64,000 nucleotides of DNA from DATJPR01 sp963752915 (GTDB taxonomy: Bacteria; Bacteroidota; Ignavibacteria; UBA10030; UBA6906), in the NCBI GenBank assembly GCA_963752915.1, contig CAVVZZ010000011.1, positions 1 to 64,000 of the forward strand. The letters run 5' to 3'. Below the pieces are notes generated by a model, which saw only the letters and a list, made by a program, of their open reading frames with translations, had not been told where the DNA came from and ran no database searches. The position numbers were made by a program, and so were the translations under genes. Below, one piece after another: positions 34,697-46,770 of this stretch. Every line of letters starts with the position of its first letter. Position 1 is the stretch's first letter.

Positions 34697-36661
34697 ATGA
34701 AATCCAACAGCACTGCAGCGTTCTCAGCGGTTGTCGTCATTCTGGCCGTTATCCTCTCTGTCCCGGGACCTTCAACTGCGCAAATCGTGAAGCCCACCTC
34801 TCCGCCTTTGGATTCAGCCTCACTTGTTCATCTCCTTGATTCTCTCGTTGTCCCGGGACTGGAGAAATATCACATCCCCGGGATGGTCGTGGCGATCGTT
34901 CATGACAGCGACATCGTTCTGGCAAAAGGGTATGGCTATGCCGATGTCGAGCGAAAGGTCCCTTTCGATCCGGACAGCACGGTCATACGGATAGCTTCAG
35001 TCTCGAAGCTCTTTACCGGGACCGCCGTGATGCAGCTCGTCGAACGGAAAGTGCTCGACATGCATCAGGATATCAACACCTATCTTACCCATTTTAAAGT
35101 TGAGGAATGGCCTGGGGAGCCGATCACGCTTCACCATCTTTTGACGCATACGGCCGGTTTCGATGACCGAAACATAGCGAAGTCAGCCTGGGCACAGGAA
35201 AGTCAGATCCCGTTGGGAGACTTTCTCGCGACGCACCTTCCGCGGAGGATATGTCCTCCAGGCGAAGTGTATACGTATTCGAACTTCTCCAACGCGCTGG
35301 CGGGCTTCGTAGTGGAGGAAGTCGCGCATGAAGAGTATGCCGCCTACGTCCGCCACAATATTCTTGAACCCCTCGGGATGGGAAGAAGCGACTATCGGTT
35401 GCGCTCCGATCTCCAGCCGCTTCTAGCACAGTGTTACTCTCATGATGGCACGGGCTATCATCACAACCCGTTTGACTTCATCAATGACTATCCCGGCGGG
35501 CAGATGCTCTCGACTGGAAGGGACATGGCGAAGTTCATGATCGCTCACATCCAACTTGGACGGTATGCCGGAAAGAGGATTCTCAGCGAGAAGAGTGCGA
35601 CGGCGATGCACTCGGTCCAATTCATGCACCGGAGAGAGTTGGAGCATGCGGTGGGGTACAGTTTCGGCATAGGCCGAGCCAGGTTACAAATGGTCCTCAT
35701 GCACGATGGGGGGTACACAGGGGTCGGGAGCAGACTCATCCTCTGCCCTGAGAGCGGGATCGGCATCTTCATGGCGTGCAATATCATGGATGGTGCGTTG
35801 ATCGAAGACGTCAGTCGTTCGCTCCTGGATCGGTATATTCCCGATTCTCCGCCGGACAGTACCAAATACCCTTTGACCACGCTTCCCGCGTATGACGGAA
35901 AGATCGAAGAGTTCTCGGGAACATACCGTTACTCTCGGTATTCGCACAGTACTATAGAGAAGGTCGGCGTTTTGATCGGTATGACCGGACCCGAGATGAC
36001 CATCGGGAGAAACGAGGAGGGGATGATTTTGATGGGCACATTCTACGGCAAACCGCGCCGCATGGTCCAGATCCAGCCCTGCTTGTTCCAGTCGATCGAC
36101 GACAGATACCTGTGCGCATTCCGGCGAGATGCGTCCGGAAAGATTACGCATCTATTCACGAACGGAACGACTGCCTTTGAGAAGATTTCCTGGTATGAGA
36201 CCACGATTTTCCAGCGCAGCCTGGTTGGCATCTCTCTTCTCGTTTTTATCTTTGTATCTATCGCGCTCCCGATCATCCAGAAGATCAAGAAAACGCATAA
36301 ACCCTCTGGTCTGAGCGATGATCCTCTCCGATGGTTCTCACGGATGACGGCCTCGACATTCCTGTTCTATTTTCTAGGATTAGGAATCGTGATGGGAATT
36401 GTTATTCCGAAAGAGGAACTGATGGTGGGATTTGCTCATGGGATGCACTGGACGGTGTATGTCGTGCAATCCATTGCGCTCCTGGGGATCGTGTTCGTGG
36501 TGGGACTGCTCGGGGTATTGGTATGGCGGTTTGTGATGAGGCCCGAAGCGAAGGCGGGAGAACGAGCGCGGTCAGGAGGACTGGGTCTCGTGACTGCTGT
36601 TGTTGGAGTGGCGTTTATCTGGTTCCTCTGGTACTGGAACCTGGTCGGATATCAGTTTTAG
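34697..36661 (+). CDS. exported beta-lactamase-family serine hydrolase with C-terminal membrane helices
   Basis: 654 residues. Signal peptide or anchor at residues 5-28 (AVVVILAVILSVPGPSTAQ). Beta-lactamase-fold domain at ~40-390 with SVSK (S101-K104), YSN (194-196) and a third-motif HDGG in LMHDGGYTGVG: the PBP4*/esterase EstB group. A lipocalin-like beta domain follows (IEEFSGTYRYSRYSHSTIEK). Three to four membrane helices end the protein (SLVGISLLVFIFVSIALPII; FLFYFLGLGIVMGIVI; VYVVQSIALLGIVFVVGLLG; GLVTAVVGVAFIWFLW). This layout fits membrane-bound serine hydrolases thought to act on peptides or peptidoglycan. No operon with KatG is evident, as 112 bases separate them. Confidence 0.85.
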   Translation: MKSNSTAAFSAVVVILAVILSVPGPSTAQIVKPTSPPLDSASLVHLLDSLVVPGLEKYHIPGMVVAIVHDSDIVLAKGYGYADVERKVPFDPDSTVIRIASVSKLFTGTAVMQLVERKVLDMHQDINTYLTHFKVEEWPGEPITLHHLLTHTAGFDDRNIAKSAWAQESQIPLGDFLATHLPRRICPPGEVYTYSNFSNALAGFVVEEVAHEEYAAYVRHNILEPLGMGRSDYRLRSDLQPLLAQCYSHDGTGYHHNPFDFINDYPGGQMLSTGRDMAKFMIAHIQLGRYAGKRILSEKSATAMHSVQFMHRRELEHAVGYSFGIGRARLQMVLMHDGGYTGVGSRLILCPESGIGIFMACNIMDGALIEDVSRSLLDRYIPDSPPDSTKYPLTTLPAYDGKIEEFSGTYRYSRYSHSTIEKVGVLIGMTGPEMTIGRNEEGMILMGTFYGKPRRMVQIQPCLFQSIDDRYLCAFRRDASGKITHLFTNGTTAFEKISWYETTIFQRSLVGISLLVFIFVSIALPIIQKIKKTHKPSGLSDDPLRWFSRMTASTFLFYFLGLGIVMGIVIPKEELMVGFAHGMHWTVYVVQSIALLGIVFVVGLLGVLVWRFVMRPEAKAGERARSGGLGLVTAVVGVAFIWFLWYWNLVGYQF

Positions 36662-36773
36662 GCCGATAGGCAGGAATCGATCCAGATGCCTGACGCCCAC
36701 AAAGATAGTCAGCGAACTACTCCTATGCATAATGGTGTTCATTAACAACCAGACAAGGAAAGGGGTAGACATC

Positions 36774-38945
<2,172 letters not shown>

Positions 38946-38988
38946 ACAGGTTGCTGGGGTAAGGCGGCCCTGCAAAACAGGGACTTGG

Positions 38989-39117
38989 GATCAGGCGTCA
39001 GGCATCAGGGGGTGAGGGCCGTGTTTTCCACGACAATCGACTGAAGCCTGACGCCCGCCCGTGTCGAACAGAGTTCGAGACGAGGTCTCGTCCCGCCCGA
39101 GGCGGGACGGAAGCCCT
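38989..39117. repeat. cluster of TCAGG-rich and GTCCCG palindromic repeats
   Basis: GGATCAGGCGTCAGGCATCA at 38989 is answered by the inverted CTGAAGCCTGACGCCC at 39041-39056 and by CCCTGATCCCT; between and after them lie GACGAGGTCTCGTCC and CCCGCCCGAGGCGGG hairpins. It is the same repeat family as 11913, 12333 and 62243, plus the TCGGGACGAG palindromes near 9950 and 11820. The 38946-39361 gap contains no gene. Confidence 0.6.
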
Positions 39118-39361
39118 GATCCCTAATTGACAACATTAAAGCGAAGCAGTAGATTTCACTGATACTCAGTCGAAAACCTTGCATGGGCGTGGGAGGAGCG
39201 TTTCGGCTGACGTTTCCCAATGCTCATTGAAATGAAGCCTGTTCATCGAAGGAGATGGATGGGCTTTGTCGTTTACGTGCCCATCGCAGGGGGAGCTGCT
39301 CTATGAGTCTCATACTGTGTACTAGAGGCTCTCGTATATTAGGCCGCACCCTAATGCCGAT

Positions 39362-40018
39362 ATGAAGTCGCTCGTTGCAGAAATACGACACGACCTGGTT
39401 TCTATGCCTCGGAAGGATGCCACCTCTTTCCGCTTTGTCCGACGCGCGTGGTCTAAGCGACTCAAAAATTCGCCCGGCTCTTTTGTTGTTGCACTGGCAA
39501 GGAAGCTGGTGTCGCTTGGGCTTTGGGAACGCATCGTCGCATATGAACTCATCGTTTATCACCAGCCTGCACTCAACGCACTTTCCCCAAAGGATGTTAC
39601 CTCGCTTGGTCGAGGCATAAAAAGCTGGGGAGAGGTCGACTGCTTTGCGTGTTACGTTGCAGGCCCTGCCTGGCGTCTCCACAGAATCTCAGACCAGCTG
39701 GTCCGCTCTTGGGCCCACTCCCCGAATCGCTGGTGGAGACGGGCTGCGCTGGTCAGCACAGTTCCGCTCAACAATCGTGCGCGCGGTGGACAAACAGACG
39801 TGGCTCGTACTCTCAAGATATGCCGGATGCTCATCCACGACCGGGATGATATGGTGGTCAAAGCACTCTCTTGGGCACTACGGGAACTCTGCAAACGGGA
39901 TCCCTTGCCTGTCAGATCGTTCCTGGCTCAATACGATGAGCAATTGGCACCACGCGTCAAACGTGAAGTCACTAACAAGTTAAGGACGGGGCTCAAGAAT
40001 CCTCCACGTGTCTTGTGA
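39362..40018 (+). CDS. AlkD-like DNA alkylation repair protein
   Basis: 218 residues, all helical, with HEAT-like repeats: FRFVRRAWSKRLKNSPGSFV, LWERIVAYELIVYHQPALN, KSWGEVDCFACYVAGPAW and NRWWRRAALVSTVPL, a pattern characteristic of the AlkD family (DNA glycosylases that wrap DNA with HEAT-like repeats and remove positively charged N3-/N7-alkylated purines). W and D residues in SWGEVDCF correspond to the family's active-site region, as judged by eye. There is no signal peptide. Single gene between repeat clusters. The functional call is family-level. Confidence 0.78.
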   Translation: MKSLVAEIRHDLVSMPRKDATSFRFVRRAWSKRLKNSPGSFVVALARKLVSLGLWERIVAYELIVYHQPALNALSPKDVTSLGRGIKSWGEVDCFACYVAGPAWRLHRISDQLVRSWAHSPNRWWRRAALVSTVPLNNRARGGQTDVARTLKICRMLIHDRDDMVVKALSWALRELCKRDPLPVRSFLAQYDEQLAPRVKREVTNKLRTGLKNPPRVL

Positions 40019-40207
40019 TTCTAGTCGGTGTGGCCTCACAAGCGGTCTGGACCTCTTTGCTTCGGCGGCGTGGGGAGAGGGAGACGTGGCCGATCGTACT
40101 CGACAAATCATCCATGAGGATCGAAGAGAATCAGCGCTGTGCAAGTTGGAGTAATGACGAAAGAACTCAGGGGCGACGTGCAACCCGCACAACGAAAGGG
40201 AAAAGCC

Positions 40208-41275
40208 ATGCAACGACGTACGCCGATCTCCAGAATCTTCGGGTTCTTTTTTGTATGCATCCTGCTCGCCGAAGGTTGCTCGAAAAAGGACACTATAACC
40301 GGACCTGCGGATACAGCAGGGACAGCTTCTGTTGACCTGAACAACACACAGCAAGTGATCAGAGGGTTCGGCGCCGCGAACATCCTTCCCTGGCGCCCCG
40401 ATATGACGGCCGATGAAATCACCACAGCATTTGGCATCGAAGCGGGACGACTCGGATTCAGCATACTTCGTTTGCGCGTACCGTCCGACACATCTGAATT
40501 CGCTATTCAACTCCCTACGGCGCGGTTGGCAGCTTCTCTCGGAGTGACACTCTTTGCTTCTCCGTGGTCTCCTCCCGCTTCAATGAAGACCGGTGGCAAC
40601 ATCGTCGGGGGCCAACTCAAAACAGATTCGTATGCAGCCTTTGCGGCGCATCTGAAATTCTTTGCAGACTTCATGTCGACCAACGGTGCACCGTTGTATG
40701 CAATCTCCGTCCAAAACGAGCCCGATGTGAACGTCAGCTATGAATCCTGTTCCTGGAACGCTTCCCAAATGCTGACCTTTGTAAGGGACGATGCCCCATC
40801 CGTCGGTGTCAGAATTATCGCAGACGAGTGTAGCAACTCTGACCACACGAATACAGACGCGATCCTGAATGATCCCGTTGCCGCGGCAAACCTCTCGATC
40901 GTCGGCGGACATCTCTATGGGGCGCAACCGGCAAACTACACACTGGCCGACACCAAAGGCAAAGACGTCTGGATGACAGAATTCCTTGATCTTGATACCA
41001 GCTGGCCCCAGGTTCTCGCCACTGGCAAGCAAATCCATGACTGTATGGTTGCGGGGATGAATGCCTATGTATGGTGGTACATCGTCCGATACTATGGACC
41101 GATTCTTGAAGATGGAACCGTCTCCAAACGTGGTTTTGTGATGTCGCAATATGCGAGATTCGTACGCCCGGGATACGTCAGGGTGAACGTAACGGCAAAT
41201 CCTCAGACGGATGTGTACATAACAGGATATACGAACGGCTCGAAGGTTGTCCTCGTTGCCGTGAACACCGGGTAA
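40208..41275 (+). CDS. GH30-family lipoprotein glycoside hydrolase, interrupted by an in-frame stop
   Basis: 355 residues from ATG 40208 (AAAGGGA upstream). Residues 1-24 end in the lipobox LAEGC, so this is a lipoprotein. The barrel has QVIRGFGAANI, LRLRVPSDTSEF, the acid/base Glu in SVQNEPDV and the nucleophile Glu in WMTEFLD, as in GH30 (glucuronoxylanase-type). The frame stops at TAA 41273-41275 after VAVNTG, but the same frame continues without another stop to TGA at 41441: PIQQAFSIHNGSVSAVSPYV, then STIAVSGGQFTAS. This is the missing C-terminal beta-sandwich of GH30. Either a nonsense mutation, an error or readthrough is involved. Confidence 0.85.
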   Translation: MQRRTPISRIFGFFFVCILLAEGCSKKDTITGPADTAGTASVDLNNTQQVIRGFGAANILPWRPDMTADEITTAFGIEAGRLGFSILRLRVPSDTSEFAIQLPTARLAASLGVTLFASPWSPPASMKTGGNIVGGQLKTDSYAAFAAHLKFFADFMSTNGAPLYAISVQNEPDVNVSYESCSWNASQMLTFVRDDAPSVGVRIIADECSNSDHTNTDAILNDPVAAANLSIVGGHLYGAQPANYTLADTKGKDVWMTEFLDLDTSWPQVLATGKQIHDCMVAGMNAYVWWYIVRYYGPILEDGTVSKRGFVMSQYARFVRPGYVRVNVTANPQTDVYITGYTNGSKVVLVAVNTG

Positions 41276-41463
41276 CCCATTCAACAGGCATTTTCAATCC
41301 ATAACGGGAGCGTGAGTGCGGTAAGCCCGTACGTCACTTCGAGCTCGAAGAATTGCCTCCCGGGGAGCACCATTGCGGTATCGGGTGGTCAATTTACCGC
41401 TTCATTAGATTCATCGAGTGTCACCACCTTCGTTTCAGACTGATCATCGAACGGAAAGAAACC

Positions 41464-43424
41464 ATGACTCCGAACTCACTGCACGGATCAGAAGAAAATC
41501 GCCATCGCATTCCTCTCATCCATGCCAAATTCGGTCGCTGGTTTTTCCCCTTGGCGGTGTGGTCTGTCTCATCTGGTTCCTGGTACGTGTTGTCCCCAAG
41601 CCAAGCCGGCTACAATACCCCTGCATGAAAGTTGCTGCGCCGGTGGCAAGCAGTTTCCTCTTGTATCTTTCGGGACTGGCCGCCGCTATGTTCTCCTTTG
41701 GGAAGGCCAGAGCGCTACTCCATTCGTCGCGCTATGCGCTTGCCGCACTTCTTCTTGTCGCCGGCCTTGCTGCAAGTGTGTTTACATTGTCTGGCACAAG
41801 CCTGGAATCGCATGCCTCTGCTGTATCTCCGGGTTTATTCACAGGTCCACGTGACTCTGCGAACCATCCGTTTGGCATCGCGAGAGGCATTCTCCCCGGG
41901 AGGGTCGTTTGGGTCCATAACCCCGATGCAACAAATGAGAAGTGTGTGGTCGATTCTTCCGGCCACGGATGGGTCGAGAGCGAGAATATGAACCAGACAG
42001 CGGTTGACCAGATGCTTTCCGCTGCTCTCAGGAGTGTCACCGGGGAGGCCAGTGATAGTGCCTCTTGGGGGGCAATATTCCGGTACCATAATGCTTTGCG
42101 GGGAAAAGGGACGGCCGGCTATGTGAAGGGAGAGAAAGTCTTTATCAAGACAAACGCGACAAGCGCGATGCATGTCAATCCCGCGGATCTGACATCGACG
42201 TCATACTATGGGGTCTCCGAAACGTCGATGGCATCCGTGCGGGCGGTTCTGCGGCAACTCGTCAACGTTGTCGGCGTCGATCAGGGGGACATTTATGTTG
42301 GCGATCCCATGAAACACATCTATAAACACCTGTATGATGTTTGGCACGGAGAATTCCCCAACGTCCATTATCTGGACCATGGTGACTTTGGCTACCTCGG
42401 GAGAGAAAAAGCGGATGTGAGTACAACGGCCACAATATCATACTCTGACAAGAAAACCATCTTACCGGTCTCCAGCGATTACCTGTACGCCATCTTTGAA
42501 CAAGCGGAGTACGTCCTCAACATTCCGATGTTGAAAGGGCATCAGCGTGCCGGGATGTCGATGTTTGCGAAGAACCATTTTGGGTCTCAGACAGAGGCAT
42601 ATGCCTCGCAGCTTCACGAAGGATTGGTGAGCCCAAACGGCCCTGGAGACCAGAGACGCACCGGATACGGCCTCTATCGGGTGCTGGTAGACATGATGAG
42701 TCATAAGCTGCTGAGCGGCAAGAATCTTGTATACGTCATGGATGCGCTCTGGTCGACGGACTGGGAGCTTGACAATCCGGTGAAATGGCAGATGTCGCCC
42801 TTCAGTGGCGACTACACGTCATCATTGTTTGTTTCACTGGATCCCCTTGCTATTGAATCAGTGGGGTACGACTTCTTGAGGTCTGAATTCACCGTTGCCC
42901 GAGGAGCGGACCCTTCTGTGCAAATGTCCGGCGTTGACGACTATCTCCATCAAGCGGCCGACTCGGCAAACTGGCCCCGGGGCATCAGATTTGATCCCGA
43001 CAACGACGGCGTGTGCTATGCAAGCCTGGGTGTCCATGAGCATTGGAACAATGTGATCGACAAGAAGTACTCACGGAACCTCGGAACGGGCAACGGCATT
43101 GAGTTGATCGATATTGAACAATCAACTCCCAGCCATGTCGTAGAGCGTGAAGGTGTTCCGGTGGTGTTCCAGCTGTCGCAAAATTACCCCAACCCCTTCA
43201 ACCCTTCGACAAAGATTCAATTCTCAATAGCCAATCGTAAACGGACAATTGTCAAAGTCTTTGACGTGTTGGGTCGAGCAGTGGCGACGCTGGTCGATGA
43301 AGTGAAGGAGCCAGGAACGTACAGTGTGCACTTCGATGGAACGAATCTTGCGAGTGGGGTTTACATTTATCGATTACAGGCAGGAGACTTCGTAACGACA
43401 AAGCAGCTCCTTCTGTTGAAATAG
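41464..43424 (+). CDS. DUF362-domain protein with type IX sorting domain, N-terminal frameshift
   Basis: The conserved DUF362 N-terminus is split between two frames: from ATG 41464 MTPNSLHGSEENRHR ... FGRWFFPLA, then, in the frame that continues to 43424, VCLIWFLVRVVPKPSRLQYP. The shift is near 41553-41560 (TTGGCGGTG; one extra G restores it). Translation of the main frame alone could start at ATG 41625. DUF362 (Fe-S-protein-like, unknown function) covers ~160-500 (GEKVFIKTNATSAMHVNP, LNIPMLKGHQRAGMSMFAKN, SLDPLAIESVGYDFL). Two N-terminal membrane helices are visible. The C-terminus is NYPNPFNPSTKIQF ... LASGVYIYRLQAGDFVTTK. It is 188 bases after the GH30 TAA. Confidence 0.75.
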
Positions 43425-43517
43425 TAGGGTCAGGTGTCTGTATCCTTACCCGTACGCTTTGCCTGAGGTCGAAGAATCGGAGCCTGGCGAATGTCAAGCG
43501 CAGCAGGGGGTGTCTCT

Positions 43518-44927
43518 CTATTCGCGGAAGGATGCCGGGTCGATAGAGTACTCCGCCATCTTGCGGTAGATCGTCTTGCGATCGAGGTCCATGAGCTTCG
43601 CGATCTGGATAATATTCCCTTTGTGGACCCGCAGCATTCTGAGGAGATAGGTCTCCTCGGCATGGCGGGTAATTGTGGAGAGGTATTCTTTGAAAGGGAC
43701 ATTGTTATCAAGGTTCCCATCTGCCGGTGGAGCGACCTGATGGGTCGCTTGGGCCATCGTGGGGAGTTCCAGCGACAGAATGGTGTCCCCCGTGGTCTTG
43801 ATGATCGCACGTTTAATAAGGTTCTCCAGCTCTCGGACGTTGCCTTTCCACTGGTAGCTCATCAGCGACGGGTACATTGCAGGGGATATCTTTGTCACCC
43901 GGTCTTGCGAGAGTGCAGAGTGTTTTTTCACGAAATGCTCAACGAGGCCCGGCAGGTCGTCCAGTCGTTCCCTGAGCGGTGGCATCACGATGGGGAATAC
44001 GTTGAGCCTGTAGTACAAGTCGTCTCGGAACTGACCGCCAGCCATCATGATTTCGAGGTTCCGGTTTGTCGCTGCAATGACCCTGATGTCGACCTTGATG
44101 GTCTCCCTGTCGCCGACGCGCTGGATCTCGTTCTCCTGAAGTACGCGAAGCAGTTTTGTCTGTACATTCAGCGGAACGTCTCCTATCTCATCCAGAAAGA
44201 TGGTTCCTCCCTCTGCTGCCTCGAACTTGCCAATGTGCTGTTGGTTAGCGCCGGTGAATGACCCTTTCTCGTGACCAAAAAGTTCGCTTTCCAAGAGTGT
44301 CTCCGCCAGTGCCGAACAGTTGACCACGACGAAGGGCTTGTCCCGACGTGAACTATTGTAATGAATTGCTTTTGCCACCAGTTCCTTCCCAGTTCCTGTT
44401 TCGCCCAGGATGAGGGCCGCAACGTCAGTTCCAGCGACCTGTTGCACGAGCCGGAACACCTCCTTCATCCGGCTGTTCCGGCTGACGATATTGCTGAAGG
44501 TGTAGATCTCATGCACTTCTTCCCGCAGATTCAACAACTCCCGCGTCTTGTCCTGCTCCTCCAGAGCTCGTCGGATCTTGATCAGGAGCTCGTCGTTGTC
44601 ACTTGGCTTGGTAACATAATCGTATGCGCCGCGTCGCATCGCTTCCACGGCTGTGGGGACGGAGGCAAAGCCGGTCACCATGATAATGGGGAGGTCAGGC
44701 TGGCTCTTGCGGATATTCGAGAGGAGTTCAATGCCGTTGATCCCCGGCATGACCAGATCGGAGAGGACGAGATCGTACTTTGTTTCCGAAAGCACACGGA
44801 GTGCTTCTTCACCGCTCGCGGCGTTGCCCGCGGCATACCCATGATCCTCCAACATGGCTGTTGTCCCGACTTGGAATCCATGGTCGTCGTCGACAATCAG
44901 GATTTTCCTTTTGCGCTGCTGTGTCAT
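43518..44927 (-). CDS. NtrC-type sigma-54-dependent response regulator
   Basis: 469 residues. Receiver domain ~8-125 with acidic pocket VDDD and phospho-acceptor D57 (LVLSDLVMPG). AAA+ domain with Walker A GETGTGKELVA, sigma-54 contact loop GSFTGA (variant of GAFTGA), Walker B IFLDEIGDVP and R-finger region. C-terminal Fis-type HTH (NIIQIAKLMDLDRKTIYRKM). Its ATG overlaps the stop of the histidine kinase gene by four bases, so they form a two-component pair. It would activate -24/-12 promoters; TGGCATT-N4-TTGC at 49001 lies in front of the divergent protease gene beside this operon. Convergent with the DUF362 gene. Confidence 0.95.
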   Translation of the reverse strand: MTQQRKRKILIVDDDHGFQVGTTAMLEDHGYAAGNAASGEEALRVLSETKYDLVLSDLVMPGINGIELLSNIRKSQPDLPIIMVTGFASVPTAVEAMRRGAYDYVTKPSDNDELLIKIRRALEEQDKTRELLNLREEVHEIYTFSNIVSRNSRMKEVFRLVQQVAGTDVAALILGETGTGKELVAKAIHYNSSRRDKPFVVVNCSALAETLLESELFGHEKGSFTGANQQHIGKFEAAEGGTIFLDEIGDVPLNVQTKLLRVLQENEIQRVGDRETIKVDIRVIAATNRNLEIMMAGGQFRDDLYYRLNVFPIVMPPLRERLDDLPGLVEHFVKKHSALSQDRVTKISPAMYPSLMSYQWKGNVRELENLIKRAIIKTTGDTILSLELPTMAQATHQVAPPADGNLDNNVPFKEYLSTITRHAEETYLLRMLRVHKGNIIQIAKLMDLDRKTIYRKMAEYSIDPASFRE

Positions 44928-46765
44928 CCGGCGGCCTCATAGGGGAGAAGAACGGTGAATGTGGATCCCTTCCCGATGGTACTCTCGACCTCGATCGACC
45001 CCTGGTGCTGACTGATGATGCCATAGCTCACGGACAGACCGAGTCCCACGCCGCTCACTTTACCCTTCGTCGTGAAGAAGGCATCGAAAATGCGATTGAT
45101 GTGCTCTTTTGGAATGCCGACTCCTGTGTCCTTGACCATGGTTCTGACTGTCCCGTCGTGGGCGGAGACAGCGATGACAAGGTCCCCGCCTTCGGGCATC
45201 GCGTCGCGGGCATTGGCGATCAGATTCAGAAAGACCTGTTTGAGTTTGTCTTTTGAACCACGGATCTTCGGGAGCCCCGCATCGATCTTCAGGATCGGCC
45301 GGATGTTGTTGCCCGCGAGTTCATTCAGGGTAACGGCAAGCACTTCGTCGAGGATGCTGTTCAAGTCCGTCAGTTTCATTTCTTCCTCGACGGGTGAACC
45401 CCTGTACAGGTTGAGCATTTGCGAGGTGAGGCGCGACAGGCGCTCAACTTCGTCATAGGCAACGTCAATGAGATCGCGTCCTTTGATCTCTGCCGGCAAC
45501 CTGCCGAGTGCTGTCTTCAGGCAGCTCTGAATATTGTGAATGGGGTTGTTGATTTCATGGGCGAGCTGCGCGGTCATTTTTCCTGTCGTCGCCAGACGTT
45601 CACTCCGGAGAAGGTTCTGCTGGGCTGTTTGGAGTTGACGTAGCGCTATATCGAGGGCCCTGTTTCGTTCCACCAGGTCCTCATTGAGCGTGCCGAGTTG
45701 CGATACCTTGTCTTTGAGTGACGCGCTCATCTCCATGAATCGCTGCGCAAGGACACTCATTTCATCCTTGCCTTTTACCTGGATAAGGTAATCGTAGTTC
45801 CCATTGCTGATCTCGGTCGTCCCCGTAACGAGTTGACGGATTGGACGTGTTATACTTCGGGAAATCACGAGACCGATGACCGTCGTAATGCCGAGGAACA
45901 CGAGAGAGACGAGGCCGAATGTCCCCAATATCGACGCCATCGCTTTGCGCACTTCACGGCTCAGCGATTTGATCATCAAGTAGTATATATCTGTAGAATC
46001 GCCGGACACGGCCCTGTGCAGCAGGAACGCTGTCCCGAGGTATGTCTCATCCGCAGTGGCAAATTTGATCGCCGTCGCGACCGTGTCTCCCCCTGAGTCA
46101 AGGGTCCGCTGCTCGAGCGAGAGCATGGGGGGAAGAAGGGCTGCGGCCTCCGCCGAGTCCAGGGTTGAAAGGACGGCGGTCCGATTGCTGATCAGCAGCA
46201 GGTCACTATTCGTCGCCTGTTTGATGGTGGCGATGTCATTGCGCGTGATTTCAAATCCGATGGTGAGAGTCCCGACGAGCTCCGTTTCGACCACGATCGG
46301 AGCTGAAACGATCCTGTAGATGACTCCTCGAATCGGCCAAATATCCGTTGTGGCGACGAAGTGGCGTGCGTTCGTGATCGTCGCGGCTTTCGAAATGTCC
46401 CACTGCGCTCTGTCCCCACGGAGGAGTTGGACGAGGGGGCGGCCTTCGCGATCAGTCAGCACTAATAGTTGACTGAGGGTGGTCCGGTTGAGTTCCTGCA
46501 ACAGCTCATACGCGGTTTTCGCATCTCCGAGCTCTGCGACAGCACGGAGCCTGGGAGATTCCGCAATGACGAGGCAAGCGCGGATGAGTTGTTCGGATTG
46601 CAGCTTCTCATGCACGGAAACCGAGGAGAATCCCGTCCGCAGCTCGGCCGTGAACGACTCCTCCATCTTGCTGCGCGTCCAGTAGTTAATAACGAAAAAG
46701 GTGATGACAAGGAGGCCGAGCACCACGCCCCAGATGGAGATGAGGATTTTCGTGCGCAATGTCAT
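44924..46765 (-). CDS. membrane sensor histidine kinase
   Basis: 613 residues. N-terminal membrane helix ~7-27 (ISIWGVVLGLLVITFFVINY), a large extracytoplasmic sensor of the double-Cache type (~30-275), a second helix ~283-305 (FGLVSLVFLGITTVIGLVIS), HAMP (RSITRPIRQLVTGTTEIS), a coiled coil, HisKA with phospho-acceptor His in AQLAHEINNPIHN, and HATPase (NLIANARDAMPEGG, VKDTGVGIPKEH, GVGLGLSVSYGI). It phosphorylates the response regulator encoded next (4-base overlap). The ligand is unknown; the outer-membrane and cupredoxin genes upstream in the same operon suggest a redox, copper or envelope signal (inference). Confidence 0.95.
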   Translation of the reverse strand: MTLRTKILISIWGVVLGLLVITFFVINYWTRSKMEESFTAELRTGFSSVSVHEKLQSEQLIRACLVIAESPRLRAVAELGDAKTAYELLQELNRTTLSQLLVLTDREGRPLVQLLRGDRAQWDISKAATITNARHFVATTDIWPIRGVIYRIVSAPIVVETELVGTLTIGFEITRNDIATIKQATNSDLLLISNRTAVLSTLDSAEAAALLPPMLSLEQRTLDSGGDTVATAIKFATADETYLGTAFLLHRAVSGDSTDIYYLMIKSLSREVRKAMASILGTFGLVSLVFLGITTVIGLVISRSITRPIRQLVTGTTEISNGNYDYLIQVKGKDEMSVLAQRFMEMSASLKDKVSQLGTLNEDLVERNRALDIALRQLQTAQQNLLRSERLATTGKMTAQLAHEINNPIHNIQSCLKTALGRLPAEIKGRDLIDVAYDEVERLSRLTSQMLNLYRGSPVEEEMKLTDLNSILDEVLAVTLNELAGNNIRPILKIDAGLPKIRGSKDKLKQVFLNLIANARDAMPEGGDLVIAVSAHDGTVRTMVKDTGVGIPKEHINRIFDAFFTTKGKVSGVGLGLSVSYGIISQHQGSIEVESTIGKGSTFTVLLPYEAAG

Positions 46766-46770
46766 CGGCG

